A stretch of 5,348 bases of DNA from CAZJYC01 sp964550165 (lineage in GTDB: Bacteria > Acidobacteriota > Aminicenantia > Aminicenantales > Aminicenantaceae), in contig CAZJYC010000116.1 in the NCBI GenBank assembly GCA_964550165.1, positions 1-5,348 of the forward strand, read 5' to 3'. Position 1 is the stretch's first letter. Every line of letters begins with the position of its first letter. Below, in pieces: positions 1-5,348 of the stretch. The position numbers were made by a program, and so were the translations under genes. Under the pieces are notes generated by a model. The model searched no databases, was not told where the DNA came from, and saw only the letters and a program-made list of their open reading frames with translations.

Positions 1-189
1 AAGATAGGCGGCTCTGTGAAGAAGAACCTGAGTTTTACCAGACCCCGCAGACCCGGGAACAACTTGATGTTTTCCAAGAGGCTTTTCCACGGCCTTCAGT
101 TGACCTGGCGTGAGCAAAGGCCGCGGGACAATCCAGATGTTAGTCGTCTTTTTCCTGCTGGAATGTCTCTTTTTTTGCGCCATCATCAT
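1..189 (-). CDS. UvrD/Rep-family (SF1) DNA helicase, N-terminal fragment, runs off the window
   Basis: Only the first 63 codons are inside the window; the frame is open to base 1. Reading leftwards from ATG 189-187, the protein begins MMMAQKKRHS, has a basic stretch (SRKKTTN), then LLTPGQLKAVEKPL around residues 25-38, which resembles the Q-motif of superfamily 1 helicases (Q30). Next comes VVPGSAGSGKTQVLLHRAAYL-like sequence, with Walker A G46-S-A-G-S-G-K52-T53. A Q-motif followed closely by GxxGxGKT and 'VLLHRAAYL' is characteristic of UvrD/Rep/PcrA-like 3'-5' helicases, which use ATP to unwind DNA in repair or recombination. Three ATGs in tandem (189, 186, 183) make the exact start uncertain, and no strong Shine-Dalgarno is visible. 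A weak promoter-like pair lies upstream on this strand (TTTACT 230-225, TATCAT 208-203, 16-base spacer), but it would leave a very short leader. Domains beyond motif I cannot be seen, so the subfamily is unknown; a RecB-like or UvrD-like nuclease fusion is possible. Confidence 0.82.
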   Translation of the reverse strand, partial: MMMAQKKRHSSRKKTTNIWIVPRPLLTPGQLKAVEKPLGKHQVVPGSAGSGKTQVLLHRAAYL

Positions 190-200
190 CTCGTGATGCT

Positions 201-467
201 CTATGATAGCATAAAAAAAAGGGAAGTAAAGATGACGGCCATGGCGACAATTTCTTGCTGCGGTGTGTCAAGGGCGATTATGACTCCATAGTTAATGATC
301 GCAATCCGGTCACAGTATTCTGCCTCATCCATGTAATGTGGGGTCATGAAAAGCGTGATATTGTGTTCCTGGCGGAGCTTAAGCAGGTATTCCCAGATGC
401 GATGACGCGTTTGGGGGTCAAGGCCAACTGTGGATATGCCTTGAAGGAGAAAGGCAGTCAGTCTGTC
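201..467 (-). pseudogene. Remnant of an ABC-transporter ATP-binding protein (DrrA-like multidrug/ABC-2 type), C-terminal part only
   Basis: Translating leftwards, the frame open from 467 to the TAG at 203-201 reads TVGLDPQTRHRIWEYLLKL, then NITLFMTPHYMDEAEYCDR, then IAIINYGVIIALDTPQQ. This is the segment after Walker B in ABC ATPases of the DrrA/ABC-2 export class: the D-loop region (normally EPTVGLDP, here ISTVGLDP) and the switch histidine (H-loop, codon at 338-336) followed by MDEAE. The canonical Walker B acidic pair is lost, with GIS where DEP is expected. An in-frame TGA lies at 470-468, and no Walker A, Q-loop or LSGGQ signature is found upstream on this strand. The frame has no plausible start codon. 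After LDTPQQ the family resemblance ends in a hydrophobic tail and the stop. The recognisable core is about 434-252. I read this as a 5'-deleted, decaying copy lying 11 bases upstream of the helicase start. A fragment joined by assembly error is the alternative. Confidence 0.82.
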
Positions 468-631
468 TCAAATGATGGGGCCTGGAAACAAATGGCAACT
501 TGAATTCTCAGGTCTTACATGTTAAAAGCTAAATGGTGATACCTCGGGAAACTCCCCCAACTTCCAGAAGCCAAAAAGCTGCTGATTGGAAGTTGATGAG
601 ATAAAATAGCGTTTAGGATGACACAAGCGGC
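468..631. other. Non-coding interval between the ABC remnant and the propeller gene
   Basis: I find no convincing coding frame, tRNA or terminator here. It may include further decayed sequence of the ABC gene beyond its in-frame stop, but I could not recognise it in any frame. It must hold the promoter of the plus-strand gene starting at 632. A TAAAAT at 602-607 could be a -10 element, but no matching -35 element sits at a sensible spacing. An AGGA at 615-618 is the only Shine-Dalgarno-like sequence, 13 bases before the ATG, which is long. Confidence 0.5.
558..595. repeat. 9-bp perfect inverted repeat (CAACTTCCA / TGGAAGTTG)
   Basis: The arms are 558-566 and 587-595, with a 20-base loop. The loop contains a small nested AGC/GCT pairing (569-571 with 578-580). 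No T-run follows on either strand, so it does not look like an intrinsic terminator. It lies 36 bases before the ATG of the propeller gene, so an operator or a leader hairpin is possible; chance is also possible. Confidence 0.35.
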
Positions 632-1822
632 ATGAAAAAAGTGATGCTTCTTATACTCCTTTTATCGCTACTGGCTTACTGCGGACAGAAGCAAGATAAG
701 ATTGAAAAAATTGTTGAAGATGGAGTTGAAGTTGTCTTGAATCATCTGGAGCCATACAAGCTCAAAACAGAGCCAGATAATCTTTCTCTTGCTGAAGAAT
801 TTATCGTTGACCTTGAAAGCGAAGACCTCTCACAATTGGGCATCAAGGAAGTCGCAGGATTTGATGTGGATTCTGAAGGCCATATCTATCTCATGCTTTC
901 TTCGAGCAACGAAAATTACATCTATAAATTTGATGCTAAAGGGAAATTTTTATCCTCTTTCGGACGGAGAGGCCAGGGCCCTGGGGAACTGGAATTACCG
1001 AGATATCTCAGGGTGAATGAGCTGGATCAAATAGTCGTTTCCGATTTTGGCAGAAAAAAACTATTTCTTTTTGAAAACGACGGAGATTTCATTAAGGATA
1101 TATCCCTTACCTCAAATCACAGGGCGGCAACTCTTCTTGGGAACGGGAAAATTCTTGTGATGAAGAGCAGTTTTAATCCGGAAGAAGGCAAGGCTGACTT
1201 TCCCATAATATTGTGCAATGAAAATTTGGAAGAAATTAAAACGCTCCATCCGGGGCGATATATGCCTAACTTCACGCTGGCAAAAAAAGTCAATGGTTTA
1301 AGCTTATACGTCGACTACCACGTCTGGAAAATTTCAAAAGGGCTTATTTATGTCGCAAATTATGGCAGTGGGTATGAATTTTTAATTTATGATATAGAAG
1401 GAAATTTGCTGCAAAAAATCAGGAAAGAATATCATAAAGTCAAAGTCCTTGATCAGGCAAAAGAAAAAATATTTAATTGGTTAATGAATAACTTTGACTC
1501 ATTCGAGCAAGTGAAGACAAAGCTTTACTTCCCTGAATTCTATCCACCATTTCAATTTTTTTTCCTTGACGAGAGAAGCAGACTTTATGTGATGACCTAC
1601 GAAAGAGGAAAAAGTCCGAATGGTTTCATATATGACATTTTCAATCCTGCTGGCCAATTCATCGGGAGAACAGAATTGGAAAATTACGGTAATCTGGCTA
1701 CTTCTCCCATAATAAATCCCTTGCCTTTGGATGTCGTGGCCAAAAAAAGCCGTCTCTATTGTCTTAGAGAAAAAGAAAGCGGATACAAGGAATTAGTGGT
1801 TTATGAAATGATGTGGGAATAA
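632..1822 (+). CDS. 6-bladed beta-propeller lipoprotein (NHL-like repeats)
   Basis: This 396-residue protein starts with a lipoprotein-type signal: two lysines, a leucine-rich core (residues 5-14) and L14-A-Y-C17 followed by G. Tyr at -1 is unusual for a lipobox, so lipidation is likely but not certain. The mature part is built of short beta-rich units. Residues 76-111 read as one blade (VAGFDVDSEGHIYL, then YIYKFDAKGKFLSSFG), leading into FGRRGQGPGEL (110-120), a hallmark of the bacterial '6-bladed beta-propeller' family. The next unit is VVSDFGRKKLFLFENDGDFI (135-154), and similar units recur at about 238-261 (LIYDIEGNLL) and 316-345 (LYVMTYERG, then FIYDIFNPAGQFIGR). Such proteins are usually surface or periplasmic and non-catalytic or ligand-binding; no substrate can be read from the sequence. 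The start at 632 gives the intact signal peptide. The gene is clearly AT-richer than its downstream neighbour. A related propeller C-terminus lies at the right edge of the window. Confidence 0.85.
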   Translation: MKKVMLLILLLSLLAYCGQKQDKIEKIVEDGVEVVLNHLEPYKLKTEPDNLSLAEEFIVDLESEDLSQLGIKEVAGFDVDSEGHIYLMLSSSNENYIYKFDAKGKFLSSFGRRGQGPGELELPRYLRVNELDQIVVSDFGRKKLFLFENDGDFIKDISLTSNHRAATLLGNGKILVMKSSFNPEEGKADFPIILCNENLEEIKTLHPGRYMPNFTLAKKVNGLSLYVDYHVWKISKGLIYVANYGSGYEFLIYDIEGNLLQKIRKEYHKVKVLDQAKEKIFNWLMNNFDSFEQVKTKLYFPEFYPPFQFFFLDERSRLYVMTYERGKSPNGFIYDIFNPAGQFIGRTELENYGNLATSPIINPLPLDVVAKKSRLYCLREKESGYKELVVYEMMWE

Positions 1823-1876
1823 ATGGAGCAAAATCTGTCACAAGCCAAATAGAAATAATCGATGAGACAATTATTG

Positions 1877-1884
1877 AAGGAGGT
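1877..1884 (+). promoter_or_regulatory. Strong Shine-Dalgarno AAGGAGGT fixing the start of the DUF6786-like gene
   Basis: AAGGAGGT is followed by a 6-base spacer to ATG 1891. This decides the start: an in-frame ATG at 1813, inside the end of the previous gene, would give 26 extra residues and bury the signal peptide. The strong site suggests translation independent of the upstream gene even if the two share a transcript. Confidence 0.8.
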
Positions 1885-1890
1885 TATCGC

Positions 1891-3114
1891 ATGAGAATGA
1901 TTTTGGCAGGAACAATAATTCTGGCTCTGATGTGCGCCTGCAATCTTTCCCAACCCAAAAGCTCTTCACCCACATTCGGCGACGATCTCGCCTTTCTCAA
2001 GAATCACACCAAAGTCTTCGTCCTTTCCGATAAGTCAGGCAAGAAGCAGGTTGCTCTTGTGCCCGAATATCAGGGCCGGGTGATGACAAGCAGCGCTGAC
2101 GGCGAGAGCGGGATCAGCTTTGGCTGGGTCAACCGCGAGCTTATCGCCTCCGGCAAAATACAGCCGCACATCAATGTCTTTGGCGGTGAAGACCGCTTCT
2201 GGCTCGGCCCAGAGGGCGGACAGTACTCTATTTTCTTCAAGCAAGGGGATCCTTTTGACCTGGATCACTGGTTCACTCCCTCCTGGATTGACACCCAACC
2301 CTATGAGGTCGTGAGCAAAAGCCAGGACCGAGCCCTATTCCACAGCAAGTTCCGGTTGACGAATTACGCCGGGACACAGTTTGACATCGAGGTCACACGC
2401 GAAATCCGCCTGTTGGAAGATGCTGAGAAGACAAAAGAGCTTGGATTGGCGATAAATCCGGCCATCAAGACCGTGGCCTTTGAGACGGCCAATGCCATTA
2501 AGAATGCAGGCCCGGAGCCGTGGAAAAAGGAAACCGGATTGCTCTCGATCTGGATTCTGGGAATGTTCAATGCCTCCCCGGAAACAACGGTCGTAATCCC
2601 CTTTCTGGAAGGCGACGAGAAGATGCTGGGGCCAATCGTCAACGATGGTTACTTTGGAAAGGTCCCTGCGGAACGCCTGGTTGTGAAAGAAGGGGTGATG
2701 CACTTCGCTGCTGATGCCAGCTACCGGAGCAAGATCGGAGTCTCTCCGCGCCGCTCGAAGCCGGTTCTCGGAAGTTATGATGCGGTCAATCAGGCTCTGA
2801 CGATTGTCCAGTTCACGCTGCCCGAGGGAGTCACCGATTATGTCAATTCGATGTGGGAGATTCAGAAAGAGCCTTATGGCGGCGATACGGTCAACAGTTA
2901 TAACGATGGCCCTCCTCAGCCGGGCGCTGCGCAGCTCGGAAAATTCTACGAGCTTGAGACTTCCTCTCCGGCTCTGGCCCTGCAGCCCGCAGAGACAGGA
3001 AAGCACGTTCACCGCACCTTCCATTTCCAGGGACAGGAATCCGAGCTCGATAATATTGCCCGAAAGATTTTAGGCGTCGGCATCGAAGAGATAAAATCCG
3101 CCTTTAAAAAGTAA
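1891..3114 (+). CDS. DUF6786-like lipoprotein, probable mutarotase-like (aldose-epimerase superfamily) fold
   Basis: This 407-residue protein begins with a short lipoprotein signal, MRMILAGTIILALMCACNLS; C17 (preceded by M-C-A) is the likely lipidated cysteine, followed by a Ser/Pro-rich linker (20-28). Visible conserved-looking blocks are NVFGGEDRFWLGPEGG (95-110) followed by QYSIFF, then NDGYFGKVPAERL (251-263), VNSYNDGPP (334-342), FYELETSSPALAL (352-364) and HVHRTFHF (372-379). From memory these match uncharacterised bacterial proteins labelled DUF6786. The ELETSSPALAL block and the beta-rich pattern resemble the sugar-binding beta-sandwich of galactose-mutarotase-like proteins, which suggests carbohydrate binding or isomerisation outside the cytoplasm; that is inference. 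Acidic and His residues (E100, D101, H372, H374) are candidates for a binding site. It lies 68 bases after the propeller gene on the same strand and may share its transcript. Its base composition is visibly more GC-rich than that gene. Confidence 0.72.
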   Translation: MRMILAGTIILALMCACNLSQPKSSSPTFGDDLAFLKNHTKVFVLSDKSGKKQVALVPEYQGRVMTSSADGESGISFGWVNRELIASGKIQPHINVFGGEDRFWLGPEGGQYSIFFKQGDPFDLDHWFTPSWIDTQPYEVVSKSQDRALFHSKFRLTNYAGTQFDIEVTREIRLLEDAEKTKELGLAINPAIKTVAFETANAIKNAGPEPWKKETGLLSIWILGMFNASPETTVVIPFLEGDEKMLGPIVNDGYFGKVPAERLVVKEGVMHFAADASYRSKIGVSPRRSKPVLGSYDAVNQALTIVQFTLPEGVTDYVNSMWEIQKEPYGGDTVNSYNDGPPQPGAAQLGKFYELETSSPALALQPAETGKHVHRTFHFQGQESELDNIARKILGVGIEEIKSAFKK

Positions 3115-3120
3115 ATTCAT

Positions 3121-5088
3121 TTACCTTCCCAGGAAGTCTGATTCTTTCTTCGCTTCGCGAATTTTTGCGATCGCAGCCAGCAATTCGGGTCTCCGTCCAT
3201 ATTCCGCAACCGCTTCCTCATAGAGCTTCAAAGCCTTTTCTCTGCCGCCTTCTTCCTGCTTCAATAAAGACTGTCCTTTTTGAATCACAGCCTGGATTTC
3301 GCATTCCAGATAATTATCCTTGTCGTTCAGGCTCTCGATGAAACGGTATAGCTCCGGGTCTCTCTCCAGCAATTCGCTGCGCATATGGCCATAGCCGAGC
3401 TTCTGGTCAGCCAGCTTCTTTTCCGAAACGTAGGCTTCAACCCCAACAGCAAGGTATTCCCATTCGTTAAAATCCGCATAGAAATCGAGCGTCCGCCTTT
3501 CCTCCTTTGCCTTGAGGAAAAGGCACTTGACCTTTTCCAGAAGCCTCTTGCTCAAAAAATTATGCACCTGATGGGTGAACTCGTGGGCGACGACATTGAA
3601 GCGGCGGTACTTGACGTCCTTTTGCCAGTTCGCGCCGCTCGTGGAATGAGTTCCTCCGCAGCCCTTGACATCATCCCAGAGTCTCAGGTCAAAAGTGCGC
3701 GTCCCTTTCATCCTGGAAAGATAAGGCGACTCCAAGAGAAGCTTGTGGAAGGGAATCATGTAAAACGTCGCGCCACCGATTTTCAGGGTTTTGAGATAAT
3801 TGCTCAAGGGTCTGACCGAAAGCCTCAGGATTTTCTGAAGCTCCGGGTCAAGCTCCTCATAATTGATGAAAACATCCTTGAGGTAGGGAGGCTCCGGTGC
3901 ATCCATGGCGGCGAATTCTTTCTCGATTTCAGCGAATTTGACGTTAATCCGGTCTTTGATGCGGAGAAGCGATTGGCAGACGCCGTAATGGGCAAGCCCG
4001 TAATCCGGATCGATGTTTAGCACTTTGAAAAACCAATCCAGGGCATCCTCGTATCTTCCCCGGTGATAATTCAAAGTGCCCTTGCCGATCATGGCCTTGA
4101 TGTTTTCCGGCGCAAGGTCGAGGACTTCGCCGAAGGCGGCATCAGCCTGTTCAAATTCCTGGTTGAGGAGATTCTCGTCCCCTGCTTCCAGAAGCTCCCT
4201 GATTTTATTGACAGTCTGCTCATCGCCCTCAATCTTCTCCTCTTTATAGTATTTTGGAGTCCAACCGGTCCCGAGATAGAGGTGAGCAGTGTAAGAATAG
4301 GGATTGACGCGCAGAGCGATCTTTGTCTGTTCATATCCTTCCTCGAGCTTCCTCTCCCCTCTCATCAGGATATGGGCCAGGTTTGTCCTGGCTTCCTCGT
4401 CAAACGGAGCCAATTCGACGGCTTTGAGGCCCGTTTCTTTCCATTCCTCATTTTCCTGGCGCAGGCGATGAATCAGCGACTGCAGCCAATACGCTTTGAA
4501 GAATTCCGGGTCAAGCGAAAGGCACTGCCTGATGAATTCTTCGGATTGCTCGAACTGGTCTTTCCAGTAGAAGACCTCGGCGATTCCGTAGACGGCTTCA
4601 ACCGATTTCGCGTTTTTCTTGAGGAGGTCTTGATAGATTGCTTCGGCCGCGTCAAAATCCATCCTGTTAATGTCAAATTTCGCCTGAAGAAGCATTGCGC
4701 GCGTATTCTCTGGAGATAATGCTTTCGCCTTCTCGAGTAACTTCTCCCCTTTCTCAAACTGGTACTGCCGCCAGTGCAAGTCAGCCAGGGAGAGCAGGCA
4801 ATCGACATGCTTTGGCTCGATATTCAGTGCTTTTTGCAGAGATTGTTCTGCCTCGGCGAATCTTCCTTCCATAGACAGCAACTGCGATAACCGGTGATAC
4901 CCCTCCACATCCTTTGGATGAGCCTGAACGCTCTCCTGCGCCTGCGCAATCGCCTTCTCCAGCTCTTCAAATGTCGTTATTCGCTCAGCCTTACTTTTTT
5001 CAGCCGCAGCAACAGGCAGAGTTAGAAGCAAGAAAAGAAGCGCAATCGAAGCGAAGACTTTAGGAGACAGATGTCCTTTTCTATCCAT
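3121..5088 (-). CDS. Secreted TPR-repeat protein with a C-terminal HExxH zinc metallopeptidase domain
   Basis: This is a 655-residue protein. Residues 1-29 form a Sec signal peptide: basic start, hydrophobic 11-25, and A27-A-A29 before E30, with no lipobox. From about 61 to 264 come six consecutive TPR units of 34-35 residues (for example 61-94, 95-128, 129-162, 163-196, 197-230), with typical A/G and P positions such as NIEPKH, SLDPEF and ELAPFD. A gap is followed by two more (about 296-363). The C-terminal part carries RLWDDVKGCGG (469-479), then VVAHEFTHQVH (499-509) with zinc ligands H502 and H506 and catalytic E503. ADFNEWEYLAVGVEAY (538-553) probably supplies the third ligand, most likely E544. 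A last TPR-like helix pair occupies about 604-637. The HEFTH plus downstream EYLA arrangement is gluzincin-like and recalls the anthrax lethal factor-type fold. It probably acts in the periplasm or outside the cell, with the TPRs as a docking scaffold; the substrate is unknown. A propeller gene ends 28 bases upstream on the same strand. Confidence 0.83.
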   Translation of the reverse strand: MDRKGHLSPKVFASIALLFLLLTLPVAAAEKSKAERITTFEELEKAIAQAQESVQAHPKDVEGYHRLSQLLSMEGRFAEAEQSLQKALNIEPKHVDCLLSLADLHWRQYQFEKGEKLLEKAKALSPENTRAMLLQAKFDINRMDFDAAEAIYQDLLKKNAKSVEAVYGIAEVFYWKDQFEQSEEFIRQCLSLDPEFFKAYWLQSLIHRLRQENEEWKETGLKAVELAPFDEEARTNLAHILMRGERKLEEGYEQTKIALRVNPYSYTAHLYLGTGWTPKYYKEEKIEGDEQTVNKIRELLEAGDENLLNQEFEQADAAFGEVLDLAPENIKAMIGKGTLNYHRGRYEDALDWFFKVLNIDPDYGLAHYGVCQSLLRIKDRINVKFAEIEKEFAAMDAPEPPYLKDVFINYEELDPELQKILRLSVRPLSNYLKTLKIGGATFYMIPFHKLLLESPYLSRMKGTRTFDLRLWDDVKGCGGTHSTSGANWQKDVKYRRFNVVAHEFTHQVHNFLSKRLLEKVKCLFLKAKEERRTLDFYADFNEWEYLAVGVEAYVSEKKLADQKLGYGHMRSELLERDPELYRFIESLNDKDNYLECEIQAVIQKGQSLLKQEEGGREKALKLYEEAVAEYGRRPELLAAIAKIREAKKESDFLGR

Positions 5089-5094
5089 CAGAAA

Positions 5095-5102
5095 TCTCCT
5101 TT
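5095..5102 (-). promoter_or_regulatory. Shine-Dalgarno of the TPR-metallopeptidase gene
   Basis: On the minus strand AAAGGAGA is followed by a 6-base spacer (TTTCTG) and the ATG at 5088-5086. It supports this start, which also yields a complete signal peptide. It lies within the 28-base gap after the upstream propeller gene, as expected inside an operon. Confidence 0.75.
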
Positions 5103-5116
5103 CAACTCATTTCCGG

Positions 5117-5348
5117 TTACTTGTATTCGATCTTATACTTGACGACCTCGAGCGTCTCATCTTCTTTTTTATCTATAAAATAAAGATAATATCCTGATAT
5201 CGCTATGGAAGAAAAGCTGAAGATATCCGAATAAAGATCCTTGGGAAGGTTGATGTAGAAATTGTCGAGATATTTGCCTTCGAAATCAAAGATATCGATA
5301 AGAACTCCCCTTTTCTTGTCAAATGTCGAAGTCATCGCCCAGAGCTTG
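5117..5348 (-). CDS. C-terminal fragment of a second 6-bladed beta-propeller protein, 5' end outside the window
   Basis: The frame is open to the right edge of the window: reading leftwards, the visible end begins KLWAMTSTFDKKRG and continues past the internal ATG at 5335, so that ATG is not a real start. The 76 visible residues include LIDIFDFEGKYLDNFYINLP, then a SIAISGYYLYFIDKKED turn, and end with EVVKYKIEYK and TAA at 5119-5117. The pattern 'hydrophobic-D-hydrophobic-FD-x-EGKYLDNFY' followed by 'YLYF-x-D-x-DE-x-x-x-VVKYKI' is that of the last blade(s) of bacterial 6-bladed beta-propeller proteins, like the gene at 632-1822. The fragment is too short to show a signal peptide. It is co-directional with the TPR-peptidase gene 28 bases downstream and could be co-transcribed with it. 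A different propeller-type protein cannot be excluded. Confidence 0.65.
   Translation of the reverse strand, partial: KLWAMTSTFDKKRGVLIDIFDFEGKYLDNFYINLPKDLYSDIFSFSSIAISGYYLYFIDKKEDETLEVVKYKIEYK

Noticed and set aside
203..230. Promoter-like hexamers for the helicase (TTTACT, 16-base spacer, TATCAT)
   Set aside because: The match is moderate, lies in A/T-rich sequence and would start the transcript only a few bases before the ATG. It is noted in the helicase entry but not called as a feature.
16..503. Plus-strand open frames of 91 and 82 residues at the left end
   Set aside because: Both are antisense to recognisable minus-strand sequence (the helicase start and the ABC-ATPase remnant).
1854..1875. 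AATAAT / ATTATT inverted repeat between the propeller and DUF6786-like genes
   Set aside because: Only six A/T pairs with a 10-base loop; too weak to call a terminator or operator.
1813..1890. Upstream start at 1813 for the DUF6786-like gene
   Set aside because: It overlaps the end of the propeller gene, has no ribosome binding site and would hide the lipoprotein signal. The ATG at 1891 has AAGGAGGT at ideal spacing.
2335..3024. 229-residue open frame on the minus strand within the DUF6786-like gene
   Set aside because: It lies wholly antisense to a gene with a good Shine-Dalgarno, signal peptide and conserved blocks, and its translation resembles no family I know. It is a by-product of GC-rich codon usage.
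3385..4719. Two long plus-strand open frames (211 and 218 residues) opposite the TPR-peptidase gene
   Set aside because: They mirror the TPR coding strand, have no ribosome binding sites that I can see, and their sequences look like reversed TPR codons rather than real domains.
5117..5335. Treating the right-edge frame as a complete 72-residue gene starting at ATG 5335
   Set aside because: The frame continues upstream to the window edge with propeller-like sequence (KLWAM), so this is the end of a longer gene.

Overview
The window looks like a piece of a bacterial chromosome, probably Gram-negative. Three exported proteins with N-terminal signal sequences suggest this (two are likely lipoproteins, one has a Sec/SPI-type signal). 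Two 6-bladed beta-propeller proteins, a DUF6786-like lipoprotein and a TPR-metallopeptidase together are the kind of set I associate with Candidatus Aminicenantes and other Acidobacteriota-like genomes. That placement is inferred from protein style only; there is no marker gene here.

Layout, left to right. Positions 1-189 (minus strand) hold the first 63 codons of a UvrD/Rep-type superfamily 1 helicase, cut off by the window edge just after its Walker A motif. Directly upstream of it, 201-467 (minus) contains the C-terminal end of an ABC-transporter ATPase (D-loop, H-loop) with no Walker A, no signature motif and no start codon, so it is a decayed remnant. 468-631 is non-coding apart from a 9-bp inverted repeat. 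Two genes follow on the plus strand: a 6-bladed beta-propeller lipoprotein (632-1822) and, 68 bases later behind a near-perfect Shine-Dalgarno, a DUF6786-like lipoprotein with a probable mutarotase-like fold (1891-3114). Facing them with only 6 bases between stop codons is a 655-residue secreted TPR protein with an HEFTH zinc-peptidase site (3121-5088, minus). Upstream of it on the same strand, 28 bases away, is the C-terminal end of a second beta-propeller protein (5117-5348, partial).

How the genes may work together: the plus-strand pair are co-directional and both predicted to be lipid-anchored outside the cytoplasm. The minus-strand pair (propeller, then TPR-peptidase) could be co-transcribed and also act outside the cytoplasm. 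No substrate or pathway is shown by the sequence. The TPR-peptidase and the DUF6786-like protein are the least described components. I saw no mobile element, CRISPR array, tRNA or rRNA, and no convincing multi-gene defence or biosynthetic system.
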